In this document: positions 25,292 to 34,849 of the stretch, in pieces
Layout of the letters: each line of letters starts with the position of its first letter
How positions within the stretch are numbered: position 1 is the stretch's first letter
From: Candidatus Zixiibacteriota bacterium
Lineage (GTDB): Bacteria > Zixibacteria > MSB-5A5 > GN15 > JAAZOE01
Length of the DNA: 64,000 nt
Direction: 5' to 3'
Assembly (NCBI GenBank): GCA_030668485.1
Contig: DAOUTW010000016.1
Coordinates: 1 to 64,000 of the forward strand
The notes under the pieces: generated by a model
What the model saw: only the letters and a program-made list of their open reading frames with translations
What the model was told of the DNA's origin: nothing
Database searches by the model: none
Translations under genes and position numbers: made by a program

Positions 25292-25321
25292 TTGAATAAA
25301 CGGCAACAATCTGGGTATATT
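25292..25321 (+). promoter_or_regulatory. Promoter of the NfeD-SPFH operon
   Basis: TTGAAT (25292-25297), 18 bases, TATATT (25316-25321). Confidence 0.55.
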
Positions 25322-25389
25322 CTTCGAAAGGTAAAGTAAATCCAGAAAAAACGCATGAACCTTTCAATACCGAAGTGACGGAGGTTGTT

Positions 25390-25809
25390 ATGGATAAGGT
25401 AGTTTGGGTCTGGCTGGCGGCAGCGGTGATTTTCATCGTGGTCGAAATCTTTGCCCCCGGTTTTGTTTTTGCCTGCTTTGTCGTGGGCGCAATTGCCGCC
25501 GGGATTACCGCCCTTTTCACTGATTCACTGGTTATTCAGGGTGCGGTTTTTGCCGTGGTGTCGCTGATCCTGATTCCATTGACCCGCCCGCTGGCCAATA
25601 AGATCACCAAGCCTTCGCCGGTGCTGAGTAATGTCGATGGTTTGATCGACAAGATCGGCGTTGTCAAGAAAGAGGTCTCCGAAACCGCCGGGCAGATACT
25701 GGTCGACGGACAGGTCTGGCAGGCTCGCGCTGAAACGACTATCGCCGTTGACGAAAAAGTGAAGGTACTCAGCGTCGAGGGAAATAAACTGAATGTCGAG
25801 AAGGCTTAA
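25390..25809 (+). CDS. NfeD-like short membrane protein with OB-fold tail
   Basis: 139 residues from the ATG at 25390 with GGAGG 5 bases upstream. Three membrane helices (about 4-70) precede a C-terminal soluble OB-fold domain (about 85-139, with GQILVDGQVWQARAE). This is the short NfeD1b form that always pairs with an SPFH protein, which indeed follows after 26 bases. The pair is thought to organise membrane domains or quality control. The matching serine protease part of long NfeD is absent. Confidence 0.88.
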   Translation: MDKVVWVWLAAAVIFIVVEIFAPGFVFACFVVGAIAAGITALFTDSLVIQGAVFAVVSLILIPLTRPLANKITKPSPVLSNVDGLIDKIGVVKKEVSETAGQILVDGQVWQARAETTIAVDEKVKVLSVEGNKLNVEKA

Positions 25810-25835
25810 ACGATAGATTAACGCGGAGGACAATC

Positions 25836-26804
25836 ATGCAAGGAACTATCATATTTGTAGGTGTGCTGGTATTTTTCGTCTTCGTCCTGGCCGGGATGTC
25901 ATTCAAGGTTATCCGGCCTTACGAGAAAGGGCTGGTCGAAAGACTCGGTAAGTACCAGCGGATTCTCGATTCGGGGCTGAACGTTATCATCCCCATTTTC
26001 GACAGGATTATCAAAGTGGATATGCGGGAATTTGTTCTCGATGTCCCCTCGCAGATGGTTATCACCAAGGATAATGTCGGGGTGGAAGTCGATGCGGTGA
26101 TTTATGCTCAGGTCACCGACCCGGTCAAATCGAAATATGAAATCGGAAACTATATTCTGGCGGCGACCAAGCTGGCTCAGACCAACCTGCGTAATATCGT
26201 CGGCGAACTGGAACTTGATCAAACGCTGACCTCACGAGACCTAATCAATACCCAATTGCGCGATGTCCTTGATGCGGCCACCGATAAATGGGGAGCCAGG
26301 GTAAATCGGGTCGAATTACAAAGAATTGACCCCCCGGGGGATATCACGGCGGCGATGAGCCGTCAGATGAAGGCGGAGCGTGAAAAGCGAGCCGCGATCC
26401 TTGAGGCCGAAGGTTTCAAACAGGCGGAAATCCTGAAGGCTGAAGGTGAAAAGCGGGCGGCAATTCTTGAGGCCGAGGGTAGGGCCGAAGCGATCAAGCG
26501 TGTCGCGGAAGCTGACAAGTTCAGGGAAATCACCGTCGCTGAAGGTGAAGCCAAGGCAATTATCAATGTCTACACCGCTATCCATGACGGCAGAGCGACC
26601 GAGGATGTCGTGACGATTAAATATCTCGAAGCGCTGGCGCATATAGCCGACGGCAAAGCCTCAAAGGTATTCCTGCCGATTGAAGCGTCAGGAATATTGG
26701 CCTCGCTGGGCGCGGCTGTGGAGACGATTGCCACCGGTAAGGGATTCGGCAAGGGGCTTCAGGCGCAGCAGAGCGGAGGTGGCGCCGGAAGTACCGAAGC
26801 GTAA
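25836..26804 (+). CDS. qmcA: SPFH/stomatin-family membrane protein (QmcA-like)
   Basis: 322 residues. One N-terminal membrane helix (about 5-27), then the PHB/SPFH domain beginning RPYEKGLVERLGKYQRIL, with SRDLINTQLRDVLDAATDKWG, and a helical region with the repeated AEREKRAAILEAEG and KAEGEKRAAILEAEGRAEA that forms a long coiled coil. Stomatins of this type oligomerise into large membrane cages. GGAGG lies upstream and the NfeD partner ends 26 bases before. A terminator follows at 26861. Confidence 0.9.
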   Translation: MQGTIIFVGVLVFFVFVLAGMSFKVIRPYEKGLVERLGKYQRILDSGLNVIIPIFDRIIKVDMREFVLDVPSQMVITKDNVGVEVDAVIYAQVTDPVKSKYEIGNYILAATKLAQTNLRNIVGELELDQTLTSRDLINTQLRDVLDAATDKWGARVNRVELQRIDPPGDITAAMSRQMKAEREKRAAILEAEGFKQAEILKAEGEKRAAILEAEGRAEAIKRVAEADKFREITVAEGEAKAIINVYTAIHDGRATEDVVTIKYLEALAHIADGKASKVFLPIEASGILASLGAAVETIATGKGFGKGLQAQQSGGGAGSTEA

Positions 26805-26860
26805 AGAATTTATTCCTGCCAATGCCCTACGTGGGCATTGTGAAATACTTCCTGTAAAAA

Positions 26861-26890
26861 AACGGTCGATATAGTCATCGGCCGTTTTCT
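26861..26890 (+). terminator. Terminator of the NfeD-SPFH operon
   Basis: AACGGTCGAT pairs with ATCGGCCGTT, followed by TTCT. A second small hairpin, AATGCCC/GGGCATT, is just upstream at 26821-26839. Confidence 0.7.
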
Positions 26891-26917
26891 ATTAGCGGAA
26901 ATGGCCGGCCAAAATGT

Positions 26918-26946
26918 TTGAAAACGTCAAAAAAATTTGCTATATT
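26918..26946 (+). promoter_or_regulatory. Promoter of the phosphoesterase-CBM9 gene
   Basis: TTGAAA (26918-26923), 17 bases, TATATT (26941-26946). Confidence 0.7.
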
Positions 26947-27020
26947 TTCCTGCCTGTAAGATATCAGGCAGATATAATAATCAGTTTTATACAATGCGGA
27001 GAAATGCGAGGGGTGCCATA

Positions 27021-28778
27021 ATGAAATTTAGGGAAATAATCATTTTCGGCGGCGCGTTGCTTCTGATGTTCGCCTCTTTTATCCCGGCTGCCGCTTACGA
27101 TTCGACCGAAACCGATAATCTACCGGTCCGTTTTGCCATCCTCGGTGATCGAACCGGAGGTCACCTGCCCGGTATATATATCCAGGTGGTCGAGGAAATC
27201 CAACGGATGCGACCCGATTTTGTGATGACAGTTGGGGATCAAATAGAGGGTTATCATGATAATGTCGGGAGGCTGAATGCCGAATGGGACGAATATAAAA
27301 AGCTGATCGCGCCTCTGACGATGCCGATTCATTTCACTCCGGGCAATCATGATATTTTAAGCGATGTTCAGGAAGAGGTCTACAGGAGCCAGATTGGGGA
27401 GCCGTATTACTCGTTCGAATATTGCGGCGTTCATATAGTTGTCCTCAACAACGGTCGCTGGGAAAGCAGTGAAGAGTTGCCAGCCGAACAGATAAACTGG
27501 CTGATTAATAATCTTGATACTTTTCGCAATGCCAAATACACTTTGGCTTTTATGCATAAGCCATTCTGGTATAACACCACTGCGGCCGGCAAGCCGGATA
27601 CACTCCATAGTATTTTCCGCAACTTCGGTGTCGATGCTGTTTTCACCGGGCATTTTCATCAGTATTTTGTCGGCGAGTATGACGGTATTAAATATACCAG
27701 CCTGGGGAGTTCCGGGGCTGAAATAGAAGATGGCCCGACCGGACTTAGTTACCATTTTGGATGGGTGACGGTTGATGAATCGGGGATAAATATCACCCCG
27801 ATCGAATACCAGTCGGTTATGCCGTGGAAGGAACTCACCGCTGATGAGCTTTTAGTGATAAACAAGATGAACCGGTCCGGACTTTCCTTTGAGCCGTTAA
27901 CGATTGGCGAACAGTTACAGCCGGTTAACGGTCGGGTAACTTTGACTATCCACAATTATATTGCCGGTATCGAGTTGGAAGATACTCTCAGATGGGAAAT
28001 CCCCGAAGGCTGGACTGTGACGCCGGAGGCGATACCGGTCAAAGTTTCGCCGGATGGAGTTCAGTCGGCAGAATTTCAGGCTTCATACCGAGGGGCGCTT
28101 TATCCCGTGCCGACGGCCAAGCTTCCATTCTCCTTTGCCGAGGGGAAAAGCACGACGATCAATGCTCCCCTGCGAGTAGCGCGGACTATCACCTGCAACC
28201 GGGCTTCGATGCCGCCGATGGTGGATGGCAATATAGCCGAGCCGATCTGGAAAAACCCGGAAAGAGAGTTTTTTGCCGCGGATGGCGGTGCCATGAATAT
28301 CGACCCGGTCGATTTCTATTTCAGTTATGACGAGGATTACCTTTACGTTTCGGCCAGGTGTACCGAGACCGTGATGGATTCGATGGCCGCCTCGGTGGTC
28401 GATCATGATGGCCCTATTTATGCCGAGGATTGTATCGGTCTTTTCCTTCAGCCAGATATGGGGAAAGAAATCGCTTACCAGATATATTTTAATCCCCTGG
28501 GCCGGGCCTTCGATCAGAAGTTGGTTAAGAACGAACATGGCTATATGGATGCCGACCGGGGCTGGGACGGCCAATATGACGTGAAAGCGATACACGGCGC
28601 CGATTTTTGGATCGTCGAGGCGGCGATACCTTTGAGTCAATTCGGCACCAAAGGCCGGGCGGGAAAAAAGATGGGACTGAATTTCCGGCGCAAGCAGGCT
28701 CGACTGGGCGCCTCGGCCGACTGGCAGGTACCGATCGATTATAATCCGAACAGTTTCGGAATTTTAATAATGAAATAA
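27021..28778 (+). CDS. Exported calcineurin-type metallophosphoesterase fused to a CBM9-like domain
   Basis: 585 residues from the ATG at 27021 with GAGGGG upstream, after a promoter at 26918. A signal peptide ends near residue 24 (AAAYD). The catalytic domain (about 35-260) has the full metallophosphoesterase set: LGDRTGG, VGDQIEG, GNHD, FMHKPFW and GHFHQY. A beta-sandwich linker follows, then a C-terminal domain (about 400-585) with MVDGNIAEPIW and DEDYLYVSA, the pattern of carbohydrate-binding family 9-like domains. It likely hydrolyses phosphoesters outside the cytoplasm while bound to glycans. No pathway partner is adjacent. Confidence 0.85.
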   Translation: MKFREIIIFGGALLLMFASFIPAAAYDSTETDNLPVRFAILGDRTGGHLPGIYIQVVEEIQRMRPDFVMTVGDQIEGYHDNVGRLNAEWDEYKKLIAPLTMPIHFTPGNHDILSDVQEEVYRSQIGEPYYSFEYCGVHIVVLNNGRWESSEELPAEQINWLINNLDTFRNAKYTLAFMHKPFWYNTTAAGKPDTLHSIFRNFGVDAVFTGHFHQYFVGEYDGIKYTSLGSSGAEIEDGPTGLSYHFGWVTVDESGINITPIEYQSVMPWKELTADELLVINKMNRSGLSFEPLTIGEQLQPVNGRVTLTIHNYIAGIELEDTLRWEIPEGWTVTPEAIPVKVSPDGVQSAEFQASYRGALYPVPTAKLPFSFAEGKSTTINAPLRVARTITCNRASMPPMVDGNIAEPIWKNPEREFFAADGGAMNIDPVDFYFSYDEDYLYVSARCTETVMDSMAASVVDHDGPIYAEDCIGLFLQPDMGKEIAYQIYFNPLGRAFDQKLVKNEHGYMDADRGWDGQYDVKAIHGADFWIVEAAIPLSQFGTKGRAGKKMGLNFRRKQARLGASADWQVPIDYNPNSFGILIMK

Positions 28779-28837
28779 ATAGGCTGGGCCGCGATTACGT
28801 ATATATTAATGGCTGAACAATAGCAGCGGAGACATTG

Positions 28838-29203
28838 ATGTACAACAGGACTATAATGGACCATTTCCAGAACCCTCGCAATGCCGGGGATATGGAAAAT
28901 CCTGATGGCGAGGGGACTGTCGGTAATCCCTCCTGCGGGGATGTCATGACATTATATATAAGGGTCGAGGACGACATCATAACCGATGTCAGGTTCAAGA
29001 CCTTCGGATGCGGCGCAGCGATTGCCTCGAGTTCGTATACCACCGAACTGGTCAAGGGAAAGACGATAGACGAAGCGCTGGCTTATACTCGCCAGGATGT
29101 GTCCGACGGCCTCGGCGGGTTGCCGCCGATAAAGATGCATTGTTCCAACCTGGCCCTGGATGCCCTCAGGGAAGCGATCAAGAATTATCGTTTGAAAGAA
29201 TAG
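28838..29203 (+). CDS. NifU/IscU-type iron-sulfur cluster scaffold
   Basis: 121 residues from the ATG at 28838 (GGAG upstream). It has the three cluster-binding cysteines in NPSCGDVM, TFGCGAAIASSS and MHCSNLA, and the conserved Asp after the first Cys. The IscU LPPVK-type loop appears as LPPIK. It assembles 2Fe-2S clusters received from a cysteine desulfurase. No iscS, nifS, suf or hsc gene is in the window, so the partner is elsewhere. Confidence 0.92.
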   Translation: MYNRTIMDHFQNPRNAGDMENPDGEGTVGNPSCGDVMTLYIRVEDDIITDVRFKTFGCGAAIASSSYTTELVKGKTIDEALAYTRQDVSDGLGGLPPIKMHCSNLALDALREAIKNYRLKE

Positions 29204-29331
29204 AATACTGTGCGTATCAAACCATAAAGCCTGCCGGGGAAAGCCGGACCTCTCGCAATCGCCCTCAATCACCGCTTGCGCAACGTTTTACATTTGAAAT
29301 AAGTCAGCCTCCCCCCAGTGAAAAGCTCAAC

Positions 29332-29359
29332 TTGCTTTCTGGCCAGTTTCTATTATATT
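29332..29359 (+). promoter_or_regulatory. Promoter of the caspase-like dockerin protein gene
   Basis: TTGCTT (29332-29337), 16 bases, TATATT (29354-29359). Confidence 0.55.
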
Positions 29360-29417
29360 TCTAATGTTGACGAATTGTGATAAAGATACTCCCAATTACT
29401 GCGGAGATAAAAACGAC

Positions 29418-32096
29418 ATGAAAAAGATTGCTCAGCTAACTGCGGTTTTTATGGTGCTGGCTTTTGCTGTCGGGGCGACATCCAGCGAAAAGATCACCAC
29501 CCCTGCCATCCCACAAAAACAGGACGGCCGAGAGATTAAGAAACTCGAATGGCATGCTCCCGAAGGCATTCTCCCCGGTCAATACGCCGAGTATCTACAG
29601 ATGCATCCGCTTGAAACCCCTCAATTTACAGCAGTCCTGACGGATAAGAGTCGACTCGATGCCGACATCTCTGTTTTGGTCGATCTGTCCCTGTATTCGC
29701 AGATTACGGCCAACCTGAATCAGTACATAGCTGATCTTGAGTCCGAGGGCTACACCGTGTATGTAAGTACCATATCAGGCGGTACTCCTCAATCCATCAA
29801 GGACTGGGTGACGAGTAGATACACTGCGGGAAGCGAAGGATTTGTCTTTGTCGGTGATATCACTGCCGCCTGGGCCGAAGTCTCCGGCTCGCAGTTTCCT
29901 TGCGATCTATTCTATATGGATCTCGATGGCAACTGGCAGGACAATAATTCAGACGGCGTTTACGAGGTTCACACGGCCGGAACCGGTGATATGGCTCCAG
30001 AGGTTTACATCGGCAGGCTTTATGCGCATTCGCTTTCCTATGACACCGAAGCCAACATGGTCAACGACTATTTCTCCAAAGCCCACGCTTATCGGCTTGG
30101 TCAGTTGACCCAACCCTGGCGCGGCCTGGAGTATGTTGAAGAGGACTGGTATGACATGGCTGTCAATCTCGATCTGGTGTATGAGGACAGCGTAGTTCGG
30201 TACGACTATGGTTACTTTACAACCGGCGCAGATTACCTTGACCAGATGGACCTCGGCCAGCATTTCGTGACCGTTTGCGCCCACAGCTATTCCGGTGGCC
30301 ATCATTTTGGCACCCGCCCCACGGAATCGGCAGCCTATGCCCACGTTTATGTCTATAGCCCAACCGCGCGGGCAGCCAAACTTCTTCTGGGAAGTGACGA
30401 TGGTATCAGGGTCTTGCTAAATGGTTCCCTCGTATATTCCAACGACCGCTATGGGGGTTGGACCGAAGACGAATTTGAAGTCGACGTCTCTCTACTAGAG
30501 GGCTGGAATCGACTTCTTTGCAAAGTCAGTCAGGGCGGCGGAAGTTTTCGTTTCTCTGCACGATTCAGCGATCTTGCCTATGCATCATTCCCTGATCTTG
30601 AGTACCAGGTCGACGATCCGGCAACACACCCCATGGAGGAGGAGGCTGAGTTTATCCGGGATTGGCTGTTGAACGGTTTCCATGAAGATATCTCCGATAA
30701 TTTTTGGAATTATCTTACCACCAATTATCTCGGCTATCCCGAGAGCACTATCAATCCCAGCGAAGGACAGGTAATGGGTGGTCACACCTGGACAACCGCA
30801 GGTTCGAGTACTCCTTATGTAGACCTCTCAGCCTACGACGACCATGACTTTGGTGCCTGCTATGCCTTTGTAAGGGTATACTCCACGACCGAGCAAACCT
30901 GTCAACTCTGGCTGGGTTATGACGATGGCGCCCGGGTCTGGCTCAATGGTATTGAGATTTTATATGACAATGTTTATGGTGGCTATGAAGCTGACGTCTC
31001 CAAGGTTGACGTAAATTTGAATGCCGGTGAAAATCGACTGCTGGTGAAAGTATCCGAATGGATGGGCGGTCATGGATTCAGCGCCCGGTTCAGTCAAACC
31101 GATGGCAGCCCGGTGAGTGGTCTGTCATATGATCCGCTGCCTACGCCGATTGCGCACATCGGTTCCTGGCTGATTAATGGACCATATCCCAATCAGGATA
31201 TCGGTACCCGTCTGGTCATCGATTATCTTGAGGGAGAAGATGTGATCGTCCCCAGTGAAGGGGAGGCCGCTCCCCTGGGTACCTGGGAGGCGAGCTTGAA
31301 TACAGGGCGTCCCTTCGACTTAGTTACATATTTCGATACAGGCGGCGATTGGGTGTATTCCTCGACTGTTCAGGAACGTGATCCGCCGGTGTTGTTTTAC
31401 AACCTTTTCTCCTGCGGCCCCGGCCGTTTCACCGACGACGACTACCTGGCGGGTGCTTACATATTCAACACCACAACCGCTCTGATAACAATCGCATCGT
31501 CTAAAAGCGGCAGTATGCTCAATTTCCACGACTTCAGCGGTCCGCTTTCAGAGGACAATAAAACCATCGGTCAAGCTATGCTTGACTGGTTTCAGGCCCA
31601 GGCCCCATTCGATCTTTGGGAAAAGGAATGGTATTATGGCATGGTGCTCAATGGAGACCCCACCTTGCAGTTGCTTTTCTGCGTCGATGGCGACGGTGAC
31701 GGTTATGGAGATCCGGGATATTCGGAAAACACCTGTATGACTGACAACTGTCCTGCTGCTTTCAATCCGATGCAGGAAGATTACGATCAGGACGGCATCG
31801 GTGATTCATGTGATAACTGCATTGATGTTCATAATTCTGACCAGTTGGATAGCGATGGAGACGGCATTGGCGATGCCTGCGCATATGTTTGCGGAGATGC
31901 TAATAACGACGAGGGTGTCAATGTCGCCGACGCGGTCTTTACCATTAATTATGTCTTTAAGGGCGGTCCTGCTCCCGATCCGGATTGTATCGGTGATGCC
32001 AACGGAGACGGCAGCACCAATGTTGCGGATGCGGTATATCTAATCGCCTATGTTTTCAGCGGCGGTTTACCGCCTTTGGAAGAATGTTGTCCATGA
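29418..32096 (+). CDS. Secreted C25 (gingipain)-like protein with TSP3 and dockerin-like repeats
   Basis: 892 residues from the ATG at 29418 (signal peptide [10 protein letters not shown], cut near residue 25). A caspase-like peptidase fold is suggested by [11 protein letters not shown] and EVYIGRLYA, a candidate catalytic His in [12 protein letters not shown] (His289) and a Cys in [10 protein letters not shown] (Cys666). Between them lie two copies of a module of about 100 residues, each with [12 protein letters not shown] or [12 protein letters not shown] and ending in FSARF. The C-terminus has calcium-binding thrombospondin type 3 repeats ([20 protein letters not shown]) and two dockerin-like loops with tail LEECCP. 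The peptidase call is moderate because the dyad is widely split. Confidence 0.75.
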   Translation: MKKIAQLTAVFMVLAFAVGATSSEKITTPAIPQKQDGREIKKLEWHAPEGILPGQYAEYLQMHPLETPQFTAVLTDKSRLDADISVLVDLSLYSQITANLNQYIADLESEGYTVYVSTISGGTPQSIKDWVTSRYTAGSEGFVFVGDITAAWAEVSGSQFPCDLFYMDLDGNWQDNNSDGVYEVHTAGTGDMAPEVYIGRLYAHSLSYDTEANMVNDYFSKAHAYRLGQLTQPWRGLEYVEEDWYDMAVNLDLVYEDSVVRYDYGYFTTGADYLDQMDLGQHFVTVCAHSYSGGHHFGTRPTESAAYAHVYVYSPTARAAKLLLGSDDGIRVLLNGSLVYSNDRYGGWTEDEFEVDVSLLEGWNRLLCKVSQGGGSFRFSARFSDLAYASFPDLEYQVDDPATHPMEEEAEFIRDWLLNGFHEDISDNFWNYLTTNYLGYPESTINPSEGQVMGGHTWTTAGSSTPYVDLSAYDDHDFGACYAFVRVYSTTEQTCQLWLGYDDGARVWLNGIEILYDNVYGGYEADVSKVDVNLNAGENRLLVKVSEWMGGHGFSARFSQTDGSPVSGLSYDPLPTPIAHIGSWLINGPYPNQDIGTRLVIDYLEGEDVIVPSEGEAAPLGTWEASLNTGRPFDLVTYFDTGGDWVYSSTVQERDPPVLFYNLFSCGPGRFTDDDYLAGAYIFNTTTALITIASSKSGSMLNFHDFSGPLSEDNKTIGQAMLDWFQAQAPFDLWEKEWYYGMVLNGDPTLQLLFCVDGDGDGYGDPGYSENTCMTDNCPAAFNPMQEDYDQDGIGDSCDNCIDVHNSDQLDSDGDGIGDACAYVCGDANNDEGVNVADAVFTINYVFKGGPAPDPDCIGDANGDGSTNVADAVYLIAYVFSGGLPPLEECCP

Positions 32097-32178
32097 GATC
32101 GGGTACTCTCAGCGTATCAAAAGGATAAACAACCGAGGACAAGGATTGAGTCCAAAGGGATTTGACTGAATATAGATT

Positions 32179-33012
32179 ATGCCGGAACTGCCTGAAGTAG
32201 AAACTGTGGTACGCGCTCTTCGCCAGACCATAATCGGCCAGACGATAACCGGCGTAGATATAAACAACTCCGATCGGATTTTTCCTGACAAAAATGAATT
32301 TGCCGCGCTTTTGCATGGGAAGAAATTCGAAGGTGTCAAAAGGCGGGGCAAAAATATCCTGATCGACCTCTCCGGCGGCCACACCCTCTGGGTGCACCTG
32401 AAAATGACCGGCCATTTTTATTATCTCCCTATCACCGATCCGATTGCCAAACATGACCATATCGTCTTTCACCTCAATAACAACGGTCATAATTTACGTT
32501 TCAACGATTATCGCCGCTTCGGGCGTCTGCGGATATACCGAACCGATGAGATTATGCAACAGAAGGGTTTGGTCGAGTTGGGGCCCGAGCCACTGGAGAT
32601 AACTTCAGAAGAATTTGTAAATCTGCTCAGCTCACGCCGGCGGATGATCAAGCCGGCCTTGATGGATCAATATTTTATTGTCGGGATCGGTAATATTTAT
32701 GCAGACGAATCGTTGTACCGCACCAGGATTCATCCCCGGAGGTTGACCAATTCGGTTTCGAAACCGAAACTCCGGGAACTGCACGGTCATATTCAGAAGA
32801 TATTGAAGCGAGCGATTAAGATGATGGGGACTTCGGTTGATACGTTTGCCGGGGTTAATGGTCAGCCGGGCAAGTATCAGAAATATCTACAGGTTTACGG
32901 CCGGGAAGGTGAGCCGTGTGCGAAATGCGGCCAAGCTGTGCGCCGAGAAAAAATCGGCAGCCGGTCGGCGCATTATTGTCCCCGGTGCCAGAAAGAACCG
33001 AGAAATTGGTGA
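32179..33012 (+). CDS. mutM: Formamidopyrimidine-DNA glycosylase
   Basis: 277 residues, normal length. The N-terminal MPELPEVE gives the catalytic Pro2 and Glu3, GIGNIYADE the DNA-binding Asn, and the C-terminal zinc finger CAKCG ... CPRCQ is intact (C-x2-C-x16-C-x2-C). It excises 8-oxoguanine and formamidopyrimidines. It is the second base excision repair gene in the window besides nth. No ribosome site is evident before the ATG. Confidence 0.95.
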   Translation: MPELPEVETVVRALRQTIIGQTITGVDINNSDRIFPDKNEFAALLHGKKFEGVKRRGKNILIDLSGGHTLWVHLKMTGHFYYLPITDPIAKHDHIVFHLNNNGHNLRFNDYRRFGRLRIYRTDEIMQQKGLVELGPEPLEITSEEFVNLLSSRRRMIKPALMDQYFIVGIGNIYADESLYRTRIHPRRLTNSVSKPKLRELHGHIQKILKRAIKMMGTSVDTFAGVNGQPGKYQKYLQVYGREGEPCAKCGQAVRREKIGSRSAHYCPRCQKEPRNW

Positions 33013-33130
33013 TATTCGTCCCTTTTTCTTGCCGCACTATTGACATCAGGCGCTAATCTGTTAGTTTATAAAATCTACCAACACGACAAGCAGGAATTTC
33101 TATTTAATAGATATTGGTAAGGAGCAAAGT

Positions 33131-33985
33131 ATGATACAGAAACTGGGAATTGTCGGATGCGGACAGATGGGTAGCGGAATAGCCCAGGTCGCAGCGCAGG
33201 CGGGAATAAAGGTCGTCGCCCGCGAAGTGACCGAGGAGTTGTGGAAGAAAGGTTTCGCCCGTATCGAAAAGAACCTCGCCAAAGCTCTCGATAAGGGCAA
33301 AATCGACGAGGCTTTCAAAGATAAAACGCTCGGCAACCTGACCGGCACAACCGAATTGAAAGACCTTGCCGACTGCGACCTGGTGGTCGAGGCGATTATC
33401 GAAGATATGGATACGAAGGTAAAAATCTTCAAGGAACTGGATCAGATATGCAAGCCGGAGACGATTCTGGCCACCAATACTTCATCGCTGCCGGTAGGCG
33501 ATATGGCGGCTGCGACCAACCGTCGCGACAAATTCTGCGGGCTGCACTTTTTCAACCCGGTCCATATCATGAAGCTGTGCGAACTGGTCAGCACCCTCGA
33601 TACCTCCGAGGCGACTCTCGCCATCGCGAGGGAATTCGCCGAAGGGGTTGGCAAGGTGGTGGTTGCGGCCAAAGACAAGCCGGGCTTTATTGTCAATGCT
33701 TTACTGGTGCCGTATCTGCTCGATGCCATCAGGATGCTGGAAAACGAGACGGCCAGCCGCGAAGATATCGATAGCGGTATGATGATGGGTTGCGGTCATC
33801 CGATGGGGCCGTTGACGCTGAATGACTTTATCGGTCTCGACACCATGCTCCATATTGCCGACATTATGTTCGAAGAATACAAGGACAAGCATTATGCCGC
33901 GCCGCCGCTGCTGCGCCGGATGGTCAACGCCGGTTACCTGGGCAAGAAATCGGGTCGCGGATTTTTTGATTACACCAAGAGGTAG
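33131..33985 (+). CDS. hbd: 3-hydroxybutyryl-CoA dehydrogenase
   Basis: 284 residues. The NAD-binding motif GCGQMGSGIAQVAAQAG is at residues 8-24, the catalytic His is in GLHFFNPVHIMKLCELV, and the C-terminal helical domain has KPGFIVNALLVPYL and GCGHPMGPLTLNDFIGLDT. It interconverts 3-hydroxybutyryl-CoA and acetoacetyl-CoA in beta-oxidation or butyrate-type metabolism. AAGGAG lies upstream. The crotonase gene follows after 14 bases, forming a two-gene operon; thiolase and acyl-CoA dehydrogenase are not nearby. Confidence 0.93.
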   Translation: MIQKLGIVGCGQMGSGIAQVAAQAGIKVVAREVTEELWKKGFARIEKNLAKALDKGKIDEAFKDKTLGNLTGTTELKDLADCDLVVEAIIEDMDTKVKIFKELDQICKPETILATNTSSLPVGDMAAATNRRDKFCGLHFFNPVHIMKLCELVSTLDTSEATLAIAREFAEGVGKVVVAAKDKPGFIVNALLVPYLLDAIRMLENETASREDIDSGMMMGCGHPMGPLTLNDFIGLDTMLHIADIMFEEYKDKHYAAPPLLRRMVNAGYLGKKSGRGFFDYTKR

Positions 33986-33999
33986 AAAGAGGATTGACG

Positions 34000-34779
34000 A
34001 TGGATTATAAAAATATTTCGGTTGAAATCAAAGACGCCGTGGCGGTGATTACGATCAACCGTGAGAAGGCGCTCAATGCGCTCAATGCTGAATTGATTGG
34101 CGAACTTCAGAGCTTTCTAGCGCACAACTGGATCAAACGCGATTTTCGCTGCGTGGTAATTACCGGCGCGGGCAAGGCGTTTATCGCCGGGGCCGATATC
34201 GGCGAACTGGCGGCGCTGGATGTCAAGGGTGCGGCTCACACGGCAATGATTGGCCAGTACTTGATGAGAAGCATCGAGAATATTCCATGCCCGGTGATTG
34301 CCGCCATCAACGGCTTCGCCCTCGGCGGCGGATGTGAACTGGCGATGGCCTGCGATATCCGCCTGGCCTCGGAAAAGGCCAAACTGGGGCAGCCCGAAGT
34401 CAATCTCGGTATTATCCCCGGATACGGCGGCACTCAAAGGCTGGCTCGCCTGGTTGGCCGCGGCAAGGCGAAAGAACTGATTTTCACCGGCGACATGATT
34501 CCGGCTGCGGAGGCGCATCGGATCGGTTTGGTCGATGAGGTTTATCCTCCCGAAGAGTTGATGGATAAGGCGATGGCGATGGCCAAAAAGATCGCAGCCA
34601 AAAGCGCGCCGTCAATCGGCGCCGCCAAGGAATTGATCAACCGCGGATTGGATGTCAACCTTTCGGCCGGCATCGATTTTGAAAAGACACAATTCGCCAC
34701 CTGTTATGGATGCGCCGATACCAAAGAGGGTCTCAAGGCGTTTCTCGAAAAACGCCCGCCCGAATTCAAGCATGAGTAA
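34000..34779 (+). CDS. crt: Enoyl-CoA hydratase / crotonase
   Basis: 259 residues from the ATG at 34000 (AGAGGA upstream; the in-frame TTG at 33994 is less likely). The oxyanion-hole motifs AFIAGADIGEL and GFALGGGCELAMACD are present, as is the catalytic pair of Glu in QPEVNLGIIPGYGGTQRL. It hydrates crotonyl-CoA to 3-hydroxybutyryl-CoA, the substrate of the preceding enzyme. The operon with hbd fits that reaction order. Confidence 0.93.
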   Translation: MDYKNISVEIKDAVAVITINREKALNALNAELIGELQSFLAHNWIKRDFRCVVITGAGKAFIAGADIGELAALDVKGAAHTAMIGQYLMRSIENIPCPVIAAINGFALGGGCELAMACDIRLASEKAKLGQPEVNLGIIPGYGGTQRLARLVGRGKAKELIFTGDMIPAAEAHRIGLVDEVYPPEELMDKAMAMAKKIAAKSAPSIGAAKELINRGLDVNLSAGIDFEKTQFATCYGCADTKEGLKAFLEKRPPEFKHE

Positions 34780-34789
34780 ATTGACATAT

Positions 34790-34819
34790 CCGGGTGCGGA
34801 TGATAATATCCGCACCCGG
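34790..34819 (+). terminator. Perfect 12-bp hairpin after the hbd-crt operon
   Basis: CCGGGTGCGGAT and its exact complement are separated by six bases, 10 bases after the crt stop. There is no U tract, so it could be an intrinsic terminator of poor strength or an RNA-stabilising end. Confidence 0.5.
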
Positions 34820-34849
34820 CATTAACCCGATAGCTTACAGGGGGATGTT

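Larger units (their letters stand above)
24682..25389. repeat. 708-base gene-free stretch filled with repeat fragments
   Basis: It holds the right inverted copy (24710-24770), a REP-like palindromic unit at 24945-24990 with GCCTGTCCGCC and GGTGGA, its relative at 25233-25284 joined to AGCGACAGCCAAAA, and runs of GGCCTAAAAGGGG-like sequence near 25170. An ATG at 24923 has AAGGAGG 4 bases upstream and opens a 90-codon frame that reads straight through the REP-like unit; this is most likely a beheaded gene start joined to repeat sequence, not a functional protein. Confidence 0.6.

Noticed and set aside
34781-34786. TTGACA-like hexamer after crt as promoter of the following membrane gene
   Set aside because: No -10 hexamer at a proper distance, and a 12-bp hairpin lies where the spacer would be.
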